In this document: in pieces, positions 40,127 through 49,321 of the stretch
How the letters are laid out: each line of letters starts with the position of its first letter
Position numbering within the stretch: position 1 is the first letter of the stretch
Assembly (NCBI GenBank): GCA_038040485.1
Contig: JBBPIE010000015.1
Coordinates: 62,001 to 126,000 of the forward strand
Direction: 5' to 3'
DNA length: 64,000 bases
Source: Onstottus_B arcticum
Lineage (GTDB): Bacteria > Acidobacteriota > Blastocatellia > UBA7656
Notes under the pieces: model-generated
Told to the model about the DNA's origin: nothing
Seen by the model: only the letters and a program-made list of their open reading frames with translations
The model's database searches: none
Translations under genes and position numbers: made by a program

Positions 40127-41416
40127 ATGGTTGAGCGAAGCGATTGCGTGGATGCCTCTGCTCACGCCGGCAGGAAGGGAGACTGTTTGGACAACGGCCA
40201 AGACGTGGATATCGGGGAATCAATAAGTCTCTCAGATGCGGTCGCGCAATCCTGGGACGTGGCGATAGTCGGCGCAGGACCGGCCGGCTCGACTGCTGCG
40301 ATACATCTCGCGGATCGCGGTCACCAGGTGTTGCTGATCGACAGGGATTCGTTTCCACGAGACAAAGTTTGCGGCGACGGCTTGATTGCAGACGCGGTTC
40401 GCTGTCTGGGTCGAGCGGGATTGTACGACGAGGTGAGGGCTCGCGGATTCAGGGCGGAGATGGGAACGGTTTACAGCCCGTCGCGTATTCGCTTCGACGT
40501 GCCTGGTGAGTTCCTTACTCTCAAGCGTTCGCAACTGGATGCACTGATGGCGCGCCGCGCGATCACGGCGGGCGCGTCCTTTTGCCAGTGCCGTGTGAGG
40601 GACGTCGAGGTTGAGCGGGACAATACGCTGCTCCTTTCGGCGGAGGGAGACGAACGGAGATTAAGAGCGCGGATCGTTTTTCTTGCGACCGGAGCAAATG
40701 TCTCAATGCCATCGAAGCTCGGCCTGGTGACTCGTGAAGGCCCGAGCGCCGTCGCGCTTCGTTGTTATGTTCGGTCGAACGTTGCGCTTGACCGGCTGGT
40801 CATCTCGTACGACAAATCGATCGCCCCCGGATACGCGTGGATATTCCCGGTAGGCGACGGCGAGTTCAACATCGGGTGCGGCGTGGCTTATGGCGCAAGA
40901 CGGGCGGCGCAGGTAAATCTGCGAGAGGCATTTCAACTATTCATAACGAGCTTCCCGCTTGCGGCGGAGATCGTGCGACAAGCTGAATCTATCTCGCCGA
41001 TTCGTGGAGCGATGCTTCGATGCGGGCTGACCGGAACTCAGCCCTGCGGACCTGGTAATACTCTTGTACTCGGCGAAACGATCGGCGCGACATTTCCATT
41101 CACCGGTGAGGGAATAGGCAAAGCGATGGAGACCGGTGAGATCGCAGCCGAGGTCGCTCACCAGGCCCTCGCAACCGGCGACTTCACCAGGTTGCGCGAG
41201 TTTCCGGCGCGAATAGAAGTAGAGCTGCGGCCCAAGTTTCTTGGCTATCGAATCGCCGAGAATTGGTTCTCGCGGCCGTGGTTGAACGACTTCGTGGCCC
41301 GCCGCATTAGCCGGAGCCGCTTCTTGCAGGAGTTGGTCGCAGGAATAATCAACGAGACAGTTGACCCGCGCGAAGTCTTCTCGCTGCGAGGCATGCTGCG
41401 GTCCTTCGTTAGGTAA
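40127..41416 (+). CDS. Geranylgeranyl reductase-family flavoprotein
   Basis: A 429-residue FAD-dependent oxidoreductase of the geranylgeranyl reductase/digeranylgeranylglycerophospholipid reductase family. Dinucleotide-binding motif: DVAIVGAGPAGSTAAIHLADRG, then FPRDKVCGDGL, which contains the conserved cysteine, then the internal YAWIFPVGDGEFNIGCG and the FAD-contacting GDxxG-like region (LGETIGATFPFTGEGIGKAMETG). Members reduce isoprenoid double bonds of lipids or quinones; here the substrate is unknown. An N-terminal extension of 40 residues precedes the fold and may be over-extended. Confidence 0.9.
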   Translation: MVERSDCVDASAHAGRKGDCLDNGQDVDIGESISLSDAVAQSWDVAIVGAGPAGSTAAIHLADRGHQVLLIDRDSFPRDKVCGDGLIADAVRCLGRAGLYDEVRARGFRAEMGTVYSPSRIRFDVPGEFLTLKRSQLDALMARRAITAGASFCQCRVRDVEVERDNTLLLSAEGDERRLRARIVFLATGANVSMPSKLGLVTREGPSAVALRCYVRSNVALDRLVISYDKSIAPGYAWIFPVGDGEFNIGCGVAYGARRAAQVNLREAFQLFITSFPLAAEIVRQAESISPIRGAMLRCGLTGTQPCGPGNTLVLGETIGATFPFTGEGIGKAMETGEIAAEVAHQALATGDFTRLREFPARIEVELRPKFLGYRIAENWFSRPWLNDFVARRISRSRFLQELVAGIINETVDPREVFSLRGMLRSFVR

Positions 41417-41771
41417 GTGTCGGCGTCCGGCGCAGAATATCTCAGCTCGCGGCCGCTTGTTGGCGGTTGCCGGGGTTGCAGGATTCCATTTTCACGTTGT
41501 GAGCAAACCCCGACCGGTCAGATGAATTGTTGCATCTTTATTAAGCTGTAGACCCTCCGTCAGTACTGTGTTATCGTTCGTTCGTAAATCAGAGGGATGC
41601 TCGGCAGTAGCCCCCGACTCGCAACATTGGTTAGGCACCTTCGAAGCAATGTCGAAACCGGAAGTGTCGCGCCACCCTTTCAGGAGAGCGCGTTTGATGC
41701 CGGGAGTGCACAACCAGGCAAGCAGGGCGCGCATCGGATAATCGCACTACTCACGTAGGACGAAATTCAGG
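41417..41771. other. Intergenic gap, nothing recognised
   Basis: About 355 nt between a flavoprotein gene and dacB on the same strand. I find no repeat of the listed families, no tRNA and no promoter with two good boxes. A small AT-richer patch (about 41521-41580) might contain regulatory sequence. Confidence 0.4.
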
Positions 41772-43526
41772 ATGATATTAGTAAGTCTTCCCAGACTCAA
41801 AAAGTTGGCCGCCCTCTTGAGCCTCGCCCTGGTTTTGTCACTCCTGCCAATCGAACCTGTCGATGCATCCACAAAGTCACGCTCGAAGTCGCGCGTGTCA
41901 CGGAATAAGGTTGCGAAGCGAGGCAAAGCCAAAATACGACGTTCGCGCGGCGCAAAGATATCGAAGTCTCGCGGCAAACGCCGGGGCTCCTCCGGGTACG
42001 CGAGGCGTTCGCGAGGACGCGGCAAGTACGCGCGCGGAGGTCGCGGACGCTGGCAGCGCCGCGTAGCGAGCACGCACGGCGTCGGCGTGCGTAACTTTTT
42101 GACGAACTCGTGGACCGAGGCTCAGGTTCCGGCCGAGAGGACCGCTCCGGCACTTTCGGCTGAAGGACCGGGCAGTCCGCCCGCTTCTGCCGCAAGTGTC
42201 GAACTTGCAAATCCACCGGTGATGGAAGGCGTCTCGCCGGCTCACGACGCCGCAACGTTTCGGCAACCAACTGAACCCGGCGCCGAAGCACCACCGCTGA
42301 ACCCCCTGGTCGCAGCTTACGCAGATAGCCTTGCCCTGCGAGGCTTCAGTTCCGACAACCAGGGCTTCATTGTAGCCACACTGACGGGCGAGGTTCTCGG
42401 CGAGCACAATGCGGACCGGCTGTTCAATCCGGCTTCGGTCACCAAAATCGCAACGTCGCTGACCGCTATCTCACGTCTTGGACCCGATTTCAGATTTCGC
42501 ACCGCGCTGTACACGGACGGCAAGTTGGATCCTTCGACAGGCATTCTTCACGGTTCGCTTTACGTGATTGGAAGCGGCGACCCGGCGTTCTTCAACGAGA
42601 ACGCGTTGATGGTAGTCGACAAGTTGAACCGAAGCGGGATCCGTGAAGTCGATGGCAACCTGGTCGTGTTGGGGCGCTTCTATTTCAACTTCTCCGCTTC
42701 GCCCGACGCGTCGGCGAAGGCGTTGCGCGCGACGCTGTCACCTGAAACCTGGAGCGCGGCGGTCAAGAACGCCTACCCGCGATTCCTTTCGATGAGAGCG
42801 GCGGAGGAGCGAAACGCGTTGGGCCAGCCTGCCTACGCCGGCGTCTCCGGAGCGAGCACGGGACAGCCGTCTTTGAAGGTCAGCGGGAAGACAATCGTCG
42901 AGCCGGCCGTTAACACCGGGAGCTTGAATCTGCTCGCGGTGCACACCTCGCTTCCACTCTTGCGGGTGTTGAAGGGGCTAAACGATTTTTCGAACAACTG
43001 GATGGCCACGGTAATCGGCAATCTTGTTGGCGGACCAGACGCAGTAACGCGATTCCTGCAAATCGAAGTCGGATTCAAGGAGGACGAAGTCAGCTTCGCG
43101 ACGTCGTCAGGGCTCGGGGCCAACCAGATTTCGCCGCGAGGGACGATGATCATGCTCCGAAAGCTGATCGGCTATCTCGAGACGAAGGGCCTGGGTCTTG
43201 AAGACATCCTTCCGATCGCGGGCATCGACGGCGGCACGCTTGAGAGGCGATTCACCGAAGTCTATCGCGGGTCCGTTGTGGCCAAGACTGGAACGCTGAA
43301 CGGCGTGAGCGCCCTGGCCGGCGTGGCTTACACGCGGCTTCGAGGGCCGCTGCTATTCGTAATCTTTAATCGCGGCGGATCGGTCTCCAGGTTCCGTGCG
43401 GCGCAGGACGAAACAATCAAGAAGCTGATCACACTTTTCGGCGGGCCCGCTCGGGTTCGATTCTCCCCGAGTGCCAACCCTCGCGTTACCGATCCTGCAG
43501 CTCAACAGTCTTCGTCGAGGCTATGA
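41772..43526 (+). CDS. dacB: D-alanyl-D-alanine carboxypeptidase/endopeptidase (PBP4/S13 family)
   Basis: Periplasmic penicillin-binding protein that trims peptidoglycan peptides. Of 584 residues, a signal peptide (about 1-34) is followed by a very basic Arg/Lys/Ser-rich segment (about 35-100) and an Ala/Pro-rich linker before the catalytic domain. The three S13 motifs are present: S222-V-T-K225, S407-N-N409 and K505-T-G507. The long basic insert is unusual and could bind anionic cell-wall polymers. The gene overlaps a small membrane protein by 4 nt. Confidence 0.92.
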   Translation: MILVSLPRLKKLAALLSLALVLSLLPIEPVDASTKSRSKSRVSRNKVAKRGKAKIRRSRGAKISKSRGKRRGSSGYARRSRGRGKYARGGRGRWQRRVASTHGVGVRNFLTNSWTEAQVPAERTAPALSAEGPGSPPASAASVELANPPVMEGVSPAHDAATFRQPTEPGAEAPPLNPLVAAYADSLALRGFSSDNQGFIVATLTGEVLGEHNADRLFNPASVTKIATSLTAISRLGPDFRFRTALYTDGKLDPSTGILHGSLYVIGSGDPAFFNENALMVVDKLNRSGIREVDGNLVVLGRFYFNFSASPDASAKALRATLSPETWSAAVKNAYPRFLSMRAAEERNALGQPAYAGVSGASTGQPSLKVSGKTIVEPAVNTGSLNLLAVHTSLPLLRVLKGLNDFSNNWMATVIGNLVGGPDAVTRFLQIEVGFKEDEVSFATSSGLGANQISPRGTMIMLRKLIGYLETKGLGLEDILPIAGIDGGTLERRFTEVYRGSVVAKTGTLNGVSALAGVAYTRLRGPLLFVIFNRGGSVSRFRAAQDETIKKLITLFGGPARVRFSPSANPRVTDPAAQQSSSRL

Positions 43527-43726
43527 GGCCGAATATGAATGTTGCACTCTCAAAAGCGCAAAAGGGATTGCTTGCATGGACGGCGGGGTTTATTGCCCTG
43601 GCCGAGATCGTCAAAGGCATGCACGTTGAAGGACGTGCGGCGACGCTGGTGGGACTGATCGAGCTTATGCTAGCGATAGGCACCGGCATCGCTTTTGGTG
43701 TAGCGGCGATGGCCAAGAACGAATGA
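43523..43726 (+). CDS. Small membrane protein of unknown function
   Basis: Encodes 67 residues with two hydrophobic stretches (about 17-30 and 40-63) that predict one or two membrane spans and a positively charged N-terminus. The ATG at 43523 overlaps the dacB stop (ATGA), so it is probably translated with it. No family recognised. Might be a partner of the carboxypeptidase or a mere membrane anchor. Confidence 0.6.
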   Translation: MRPNMNVALSKAQKGLLAWTAGFIALAEIVKGMHVEGRAATLVGLIELMLAIGTGIAFGVAAMAKNE

Positions 43727-43991
43727 ACAAGACGACCAAAACCTGACTCCTCGTTATTCAAACCGCCACGCATCGCTTCGCTCGCCTCTCAACTTCCCTC
43801 CCTTGACTGCGCTCCAGCTCGAAAGCCGCCCGCTTGCTTTTTGATCGAGCCCTCAACATAATCCGTCCGCGCCGCGACAGTCAGACGCTGGTGTTCAATG
43901 CCGTCATGCGGATTCGCTCAATAGGAAGGCGGCCAGGATTGGCCGCGCTCCAAGGGGCAACCAACTTGCGGGCCTTTGTAAGAGCGAGTAT

Positions 43992-44483
43992 ATGTCGAAC
44001 CTCTGGTATCTCTGGTTAATACTCGGCGTGCTATTCATCGTAGCTGAGATATTCACGAGCGGTTTCGTTCTGTTATGGTTCGGCATCGGAGCGCTGATCG
44101 CGGGATTGCTCGCGCTGCTCGGGTTGGGGTTTCCGCTGCAAGTTGTCGCCTTCCTTGGAGTGTCCATAGCTCTTACCATCGCGTCGCGAACCATCTTCGA
44201 GCGAGTACTGATGCGAGGTTCACCGGGCCGCGAGCTCAAGACCGGAATGGAGTTGATGCCCGGCTCGGTGGGCGTTGTGGTTACCTCATCTGAAGGCGCA
44301 ATGCGCGAAGGAGCGGTGCGAGTCTTCGGAGCAACATGGCGCGCTTTCCCTGCCGAAGACGACGAGCCGCTTCGAGCAGGCGAGCGGGTGCAGATTGACC
44401 GCGTTGACGGCGCGTCCGTGTACGTCAGAAAACTTGACGACGTCCCGTCGTGGCGGCGACGCGACTCGAAAAACTCGGCGTAG
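43992..44483 (+). CDS. NfeD-family membrane protein, short form
   Basis: A 163-residue NfeD protein. The first 75 residues form three to four membrane spans (SNLWYLWLILGVLFIVAEIF..., GIGALIAGLLALLG...); the remainder is the OB-fold NfeDC domain (LMPGSVGVVVTSSEGAMREGAVRVFGATWRAFPAEDDEPLRAGERVQI...). This short type lacks the ClpP-like protease domain of long NfeDs. The next gene is an SPFH/stomatin protein, the usual partner in membrane microdomains. ATG at 43992. Confidence 0.92.
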   Translation: MSNLWYLWLILGVLFIVAEIFTSGFVLLWFGIGALIAGLLALLGLGFPLQVVAFLGVSIALTIASRTIFERVLMRGSPGRELKTGMELMPGSVGVVVTSSEGAMREGAVRVFGATWRAFPAEDDEPLRAGERVQIDRVDGASVYVRKLDDVPSWRRRDSKNSA

Positions 44484-44564
44484 CTAGTCGGTCAGGCCGC
44501 AGCAGCGATAAGCCGTGCTTTCATTCTGTTAGACCGGCCGGCAGAGAAAAAGGAGCTAAGTCAG

Positions 44565-45587
44565 ATGCAAGGAATTGGATTGGTCTTGTTGGGTTTCCTG
44601 GCGCTAGCAGTGTTGATCACCGCGCTGAAGTCGTTTCGCGTAGTGGGCCAGGCGTCAGTGATAATCATCGAGCGGCTCGGCAAGTTCCACAAGATTGCCG
44701 CCAGCGGTCTCAACATCATACTTCCCTTTCTCGACAAACCTCGCCCGGTCTACTGGAGCGGCATCAAGCCCGGACTTGCTACTCTCGATCTGCGCGAGCA
44801 GCTCCTCGAGTTTCCGCCCCAACCAGTCATCACTCGCGACAACGTGACGGTAAACGTCGACTCGGTTCTCTATTATCAAATCACCGACCCGATCAAATCG
44901 ATGTATGAAGTAGCCGACCTGACCGGCTCGATCATGCAGCTCACGATAACGTCGATGCGCTCGATCATCGGCGACCTCGATCTGGACCACACGTTCTCCT
45001 CGCGGGACTTGATCAATAACAAACTCCGAATCGTCCTCGATGAAGCCACCGAGCGATGGGGAGTCAAGGTGACGCGCGTTGAGGTTCGAAACATCCACCC
45101 GCCGGAAGACGTGCGAGTGACGATGGAAAAACAGATGACAGCCGAGCGCACACGCCGCGCGTTGATACTTCAGGCTGATGGAGAAAAGCAGGCAGCGATC
45201 GCGCGAGCAGAAGGTGAGAAGCAGTCTGCGATAAATCGCGCGGAAGGAGAGAAGGAAGCGGCGGTGCTTCGCGCGGACGGCCAGGCCCAGGCGAGACTGC
45301 GCTCGGCGGAAGCTGAAGCTCAAGCCATCCGTCTGATCGCAGATTCGATCACCGCCGGCCAGGGCAACCCGGCCCAGTACCTGCTCATGCTCCGCTACAT
45401 CGAGTCGCTTACAAACATGGCCTCGAGCAGCAACTCGAAAGTCATCTTCATGCCGGTCGAAACGAGCGCAGTGCTCTCGTCGGTGGGCGGGCTCAAAGAG
45501 ATTTTCGGGGGAGGTGGCGGAAACGAGCGCGGCGAGGCGAGAGATCTGCCGCCGAGTTCGGGTCCTACTGGCCGTCTGCCGCGGTGA
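44565..45587 (+). CDS. SPFH-domain/stomatin-like membrane protein (QmcA/YbbK type)
   Basis: A 340-residue protein with an N-terminal membrane helix (GIGLVLLGFLALAVLITAL), the SPFH/Band 7 domain (VVGQASVIIIERLGKFHKIAASGLNIILPF, LREQLLEFPPQPVITRDNVTVNVDSVLYYQI) and a long coiled coil (LQADGEKQAAIARAEGEKQSAINRAEGEKEAA, an imperfect tandem of AEGEKQ-type units). Forms oligomeric scaffolds in lipid microdomains. Gly-rich C-terminus. AAGGAG precedes the ATG. The NfeD gene upstream is its usual partner. Confidence 0.94.
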   Translation: MQGIGLVLLGFLALAVLITALKSFRVVGQASVIIIERLGKFHKIAASGLNIILPFLDKPRPVYWSGIKPGLATLDLREQLLEFPPQPVITRDNVTVNVDSVLYYQITDPIKSMYEVADLTGSIMQLTITSMRSIIGDLDLDHTFSSRDLINNKLRIVLDEATERWGVKVTRVEVRNIHPPEDVRVTMEKQMTAERTRRALILQADGEKQAAIARAEGEKQSAINRAEGEKEAAVLRADGQAQARLRSAEAEAQAIRLIADSITAGQGNPAQYLLMLRYIESLTNMASSSNSKVIFMPVETSAVLSSVGGLKEIFGGGGGNERGEARDLPPSSGPTGRLPR

Positions 45588-45650
45588 TCTCGGCTCTCGC
45601 ACACCTCGTGCTGGCACACCGCCAGCGATTTACTCGATTGAGGAGCAGGG

Positions 45651-46073
45651 ATGGACGCACAGACGGAAAGGCCGAGGCGAGTAAGCGTAACCCTGGCAGC
45701 ATTCGTGCTCATCTGCTTTTTTCTGCCTTGGGTTGAACTGAGTTGTACCGGACTCAAGGACTCGGTCAGCGGCTACGACCTTGCCCGGAGCACTTCCCTG
45801 CTTTGGTTGATCCCGGCGTCTATGCTGGCCGTCTTTCTTCTGGGCCTGACGAAGTTAATCTGGGACAACAGGCCTGCAGTCTTTGCATTGGCCGCTTCAG
45901 TCGGAGGCGGTATCAGCGCCTTCTTGATGTACCGGGAGCGGTTAACCTCGAATCGGTCGGCGGGTTTGATAGCTGCTCAAATGACCGTGTGGTACTGGGT
46001 TGGCATCGTGGCGGCCCTTGGTCTGATTGCGTCGGCATTTGTGTTCTACAGCGCACGTTCTCGATCGCCATAG
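45651..46073 (+). CDS. Four-span membrane protein of unknown function
   Basis: A 140-residue protein with four predicted membrane segments (about 11-28, 47-67, 74-90 and 108-132). Loop cysteine in WVELSCTGLKDSVSGYDL, a segment seen in some small membrane proteins with SGYQLA-type sequences; family not named with confidence. It follows the SPFH gene by 63 nt in the same direction, so it may belong to the same unit. Nothing indicates a catalytic role. Confidence 0.6.
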   Translation: MDAQTERPRRVSVTLAAFVLICFFLPWVELSCTGLKDSVSGYDLARSTSLLWLIPASMLAVFLLGLTKLIWDNRPAVFALAASVGGGISAFLMYRERLTSNRSAGLIAAQMTVWYWVGIVAALGLIASAFVFYSARSRSP

Positions 46074-46103
46074 ACCAGAACCATCGGTTAGGCCGGGATC
46101 GCA

Positions 46104-46484
46104 CTAGTCATCAGAGGGGTAGTCGGTTTCTCCGCTACCTTCGAAGTACGCTTCATACAGTGCGCGTGCGTATTCGAGTTGATGACGAGGCACCAGCACT
46201 CGAAGCTCGCCGCCAAAAGCAAGATTAGGCATCACCGAAAGAAAGTTCCCGCCCTGAAGAATCACCGCGACGCCGTTTTGTTCGAGAGTCTGCTTGACCA
46301 GCATCGCAAGCGGATAGCCTCCACGCGAACGGCACATCTCAACAAACTCGAACCCGCCGTCAACGCCCCGATCACCAAACGAGTCGTCACTTATCGTGCT
46401 GGCTACGAGGTTGCAGCCGCACGACGGGCAATCCGGTGCGCTTACTTCGAACTCACCTGCGCAGATTGGACAGAGCATCAACAT
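46104..46484 (-). CDS. Zinc-ribbon plus DUF2007 putative signal-transducing protein
   Basis: A 126-residue protein. The N-terminus is a zinc ribbon (MLMLCPICAGEFEVSAPDCPSCG with four cysteines). The remainder matches DUF2007 (MLVKQTLEQNGVAVILQGGNFLSVMPNLAFGGELRVLVPRHQLEYARALYEAYF), a GlnB-like small fold of unknown function. The frame is open to 46724 through a family C repeat, but conserved sequence begins at the ATG 46484 (a second ATG, 46478, is equally possible). Downstream of the DUF5996 gene on the same strand. Confidence 0.85.
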   Translation of the reverse strand: MLMLCPICAGEFEVSAPDCPSCGCNLVASTISDDSFGDRGVDGGFEFVEMCRSRGGYPLAMLVKQTLEQNGVAVILQGGNFLSVMPNLAFGGELRVLVPRHQLEYARALYEAYFEGSGETDYPSDD

Positions 46485-46588
46485 CGGATAACACCATTCT
46501 TCATGAAGCGTCTTGCTTCGCCAACACTCGCGGCTCCGCGGGAGAAACCCGGAAGCAATAAGGCGCACCCGGCTGCAATCGTCGGCAA

Positions 46589-46717
46589 CTCTGCGTTCGG
46601 CTCTGCGTCTCGGCGTCTCTGCGGTTAGAGACTTCTCGTAGGTTACGGCCTCGAAACTTCCTACGCCTCGAAACCTATTAACCGCAGAGACGCCGAGACG
46701 CAGAGCCGAACGCAGAG
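46589..46717. repeat. Perfect 39-bp inverted repeat (family C)
   Basis: Arms 46589-46627 and 46679-46717 are exact reverse complements around a 51-nt loop that itself contains partly paired segments (gtaggtt...aaacct). Family vocabulary ctctgcgtctcggcgtctctgcggtta. It separates the DUF5996 gene from the DUF2007 gene on the minus strand. Confidence 0.9.
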
Positions 46718-46730
46718 AAGACAACGGACC

Positions 46731-47630
46731 TCAGCCCGTTCGTTCAAGCGAAGCGCGATCCCAGTTTGCCAGCTTTACGCCGGCCTCGTAAGTACTCTGC
46801 ATGAACTCCAGCAAGGCTTGATCAGGGGATTCGGCTTTGCGGACTTCCTCATACATCAGAAAGAACTCCTTCGCTTCCTGACTGTAGAACGCGCCAGTGG
46901 GTCGAAGCGGTTCTTTGTCCAGGCCCTCGGGAACCGGGGCGCTGTAAGCATAGAAAGCCGGCTCCAGAATCGCGCCGCCGCCAGGCCAAAACCCGTGACT
47001 GATCACTTCGTGCGAGTAAGCTTCGCGAGTTATCGCGTCAGCTCCCGGCCGCTCAGGCGCGCGCCGTCCGGAGAAACGTGTTACCGCGTGATCGAAGCTC
47101 CCCCAGAAGAAATGCACCGGGCTGCACTTGCCAATAAAACCGGATCTGAACTGTTTGAAGACTCTGTCGGTCTGAGAGAGGATGCGCCAGAATCGATTCG
47201 CGTACTCGGGATCGTACGAGGCGTGCTGGTGGTCTTCGGCGAAAGGAATCGGGTCGGCAACCTCATCCGGCTTCGCGTGAATCTTCACATCGATCCCAAT
47301 CGACCGGAGCACCGACATCAACTCAGAATAGAAGTCAGCTACCGACCTGGGCGCCAGGGCCACTGTCTTGGCCGCCCCATCGCTGGTTTTGATCAGCAGC
47401 AAATGATCGATGAAATCGAAGTCGATATCGAAGGTGCGAGTGCCCTGCGGAATCGGCGAAGTCGTAAGCCCTCGCGAAGTCAGGTACAGCGTACAATGCC
47501 AGAAGTGATTCACCGGAGGGCAGAGCGAGAGGCGAATCTTTCCGACTATCTGCGTCCACATATGAAGCGTCGCATAAGTGTCTTTCCATTCCGCGAGCGG
47601 AAGGCTCGGCCATGTCTTCTCGTCTTTCAT
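46731..47630 (-). CDS. DUF5996-family protein
   Basis: A 299-residue cytoplasmic protein of the DUF5996 family, whose function is unknown. Characteristic segments: WPSLPLAEWKDTYATLHMWTQIVGKIRLSL, VNHFWHCTLYLTSRGLTTS, CSPVHFFWGSFDHAVTRFSGRRAPERPGAD and the SHEVISHGFWPGG element. The conserved His residues (HFWH, SPVHFFWGSFDHA, SHEVISHGF) suggest a metal site, which is inference. It is followed by another unknown-function gene and the polyamine genes, all on the same strand. Confidence 0.9.
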   Translation of the reverse strand: MKDEKTWPSLPLAEWKDTYATLHMWTQIVGKIRLSLCPPVNHFWHCTLYLTSRGLTTSPIPQGTRTFDIDFDFIDHLLLIKTSDGAAKTVALAPRSVADFYSELMSVLRSIGIDVKIHAKPDEVADPIPFAEDHQHASYDPEYANRFWRILSQTDRVFKQFRSGFIGKCSPVHFFWGSFDHAVTRFSGRRAPERPGADAITREAYSHEVISHGFWPGGGAILEPAFYAYSAPVPEGLDKEPLRPTGAFYSQEAKEFFLMYEEVRKAESPDQALLEFMQSTYEAGVKLANWDRASLERTG

Positions 47631-47662
47631 TCTTCAACTCCTCTCGGCTTTTCAAAGTCCGC

Positions 47663-48103
47663 TTACCGCCGGCCTCCGAGCTTTCCAACTTGATACGCCT
47701 CGCGAAGCCACTCGCGCAACTGAGTATCGACATTCCTAACTGAGCGGAGCTGAACTGTGTGAACGCATGTTCGCGGCGAGGTCCTCTCTATCCTGGTTAT
47801 TCTTGAATGCTCGATTTCACGAGTGAGTATAAAAACGAGGTTCAACCACTTTTTCCGCACGATGACTCCGGCGAACGTGGTGCGCGCGAGCAATGTTATC
47901 TGGCTTTTTGTTGGAACGGCGCTGAACTGGCCAAACTCTCGAATGAGGCGTTCAAGCGCGAGGTAAATTCTGGTCACTTCCGGCGACGCGGCCGCAAGGT
48001 GAGACTCGAGCGACACAGTCTTGCACGAATGAGCCTGACTCTTCCGCGCAAACTTTCTCGCGCATTCGGGACACCGCCAGGTTGGCCGGGCACTATCTTT
48101 CAC
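47663..48103 (-). CDS. DUF5655-domain protein
   Basis: A 146-residue protein with an N-terminal zinc-finger-like segment (WRCPECARKFARKSQAHSC) and a DUF5655-like C-terminal domain (VPTKSQITLLARTTFAGVIVRKKWLNLVFILTREI). The latter recalls a DNA- or nucleotide-binding fold but its activity is unknown. It lies 9 nt after the agmatine deiminase stop on the same strand, and 32 nt ahead of DUF5996, so the genes are probably co-transcribed. Confidence 0.8.
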   Translation of the reverse strand: MKDSARPTWRCPECARKFARKSQAHSCKTVSLESHLAAASPEVTRIYLALERLIREFGQFSAVPTKSQITLLARTTFAGVIVRKKWLNLVFILTREIEHSRITRIERTSPRTCVHTVQLRSVRNVDTQLREWLREAYQVGKLGGRR

Positions 48104-48112
48104 GGCTGTGTC

Positions 48113-49321
48113 TCATTTCTGCGGCTGCTGTTGAGTCAGACAGTGCAATGTCCCAAGCCCCCACACCAGATCGACCGCGTGAATCCCGATCACCGGCCGG
48201 TCAGTTATCAGCTCGCTCAGGATTCCGAGAGCCAGGCGATCATTCGGGTCATTGAAAGTCGGAACCAACACCGCCGAGTTGGCTATGTAGAAGTTCGCAT
48301 AACTCGCCGGGAGCCGTTGGCCCTTGAACACCAGCGGCGCAGGCATCGGTATCTCGACGACTTCGATCTTCGAGCCGTCTTCGAGCCGCGCGCTTTCCAG
48401 CCGCTCACGGTTCTCCGCGCACACTCTATGATTGTAGTCGCGCGGATTGTCTTCCTTGCAAAGCACGACGGTTCGCGGGCCGACGAAGCGGCAGAGATCA
48501 TCGACGTGGCCGTGTGTGTCATCGCCTTCGATCCCTCGGCCCAACCACACGATCTTCGTGACCCCAAGGCTCTCTCGAAGCGCGGCCTCGACCTGGTCCC
48601 GTGAAAGCCCAGGGTTTCGGACTTGCGTCGCTTGATCCAGCAGGCACTCTTCGGTTGTCAGCAAAGTTCCGCGCCCGTTGACGTCGATGCTGCCGCCTTC
48701 AAGCACCAGGTCTCGGTTGCCTGCTCGTGCTGGAAGCAGCGGGAGCCGTAAGGCTCTTGCCGCGCGCTGCGGTATCTGCTCGTCTTTCTGAAAGTCCCGA
48801 TACTTCGCCCAGCCGTTAAACCGAAACCGCGCGATGGCAAGTGTGCTATCGCACTTCACGAAGATCGGCCCGAAATCTCGCGTCCAACCTCGATTTGTCG
48901 GGAAGCGGAAGAACTCGATTTGCGCCAAGTCCACGCCGGAGTGCGCAAGCACTCGCCGTGCTTTTTCTTCGTGCCGCTTGTCGTTGACGATGATGCGAAC
49001 GAGCTCACCGGGCGCAAGGTTCTTGACGATCTCGCTGTAGACCCACGGTATGATTGCGAACTTTCCGGGCCAGTCAGATCGGTTGTGAGGCCAGCCGATC
49101 CAGGTTGCTTCGTGAGCCTCCCACTCGGCGGGCATCCGAAAGCCCGATGAGCTGGCGCCGCCATCACTCTGCTCGCGTCTTCTGCGCGCAGGCTCAGCGT
49201 TTTTTCCGTCTCTGCGTTGAGCATGTTTCGGCTCAAGGCTCACCGCTGAGACACGAAACTGGCTGGGGTCACGCTGAGGGATTTGCCTCGAGTGACTTCG
49301 TAGCTGGATCACGCGCCTCAC
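48113..49321 (-). CDS. aguA: Agmatine deiminase
   Basis: Hydrolyses agmatine to N-carbamoylputrescine and ammonia; pentein fold. Conserved landmarks: MPAEWEAHEATWIGWPHN, FVKCDSTLAIARFRFNGW, LEGGSIDVNGRGTLLTTEECLL, GDDTHGHVDDLCRFV, and the C-terminal catalytic cysteine in GLGTLHCLTQQ. The frame begins with GTG at 49321, which overlaps the amidase stop (GTGA) and is adopted here; conserved sequence starts only at the ATG 49135, and the 62 residues between may derive from a degenerate repeat, so the true start is uncertain. Next step enzyme (aguB) is just upstream. Confidence 0.92.
   Translation of the reverse strand: MRRVIQLRSHSRQIPQRDPSQFRVSAVSLEPKHAQRRDGKNAEPARRRREQSDGGASSSGFRMPAEWEAHEATWIGWPHNRSDWPGKFAIIPWVYSEIVKNLAPGELVRIIVNDKRHEEKARRVLAHSGVDLAQIEFFRFPTNRGWTRDFGPIFVKCDSTLAIARFRFNGWAKYRDFQKDEQIPQRAARALRLPLLPARAGNRDLVLEGGSIDVNGRGTLLTTEECLLDQATQVRNPGLSRDQVEAALRESLGVTKIVWLGRGIEGDDTHGHVDDLCRFVGPRTVVLCKEDNPRDYNHRVCAENRERLESARLEDGSKIEVVEIPMPAPLVFKGQRLPASYANFYIANSAVLVPTFNDPNDRLALGILSELITDRPVIGIHAVDLVWGLGTLHCLTQQQPQK

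Noticed and set aside
43971..43997. Promoter TTGCGG/TATATG ahead of NfeD
   Set aside because: The -10 overlaps the ATG itself, so it cannot serve the gene.
46485..46724. N-terminal extension of the DUF2007 protein
   Set aside because: Encoded by a family C repeat; the conserved protein starts at 46484.
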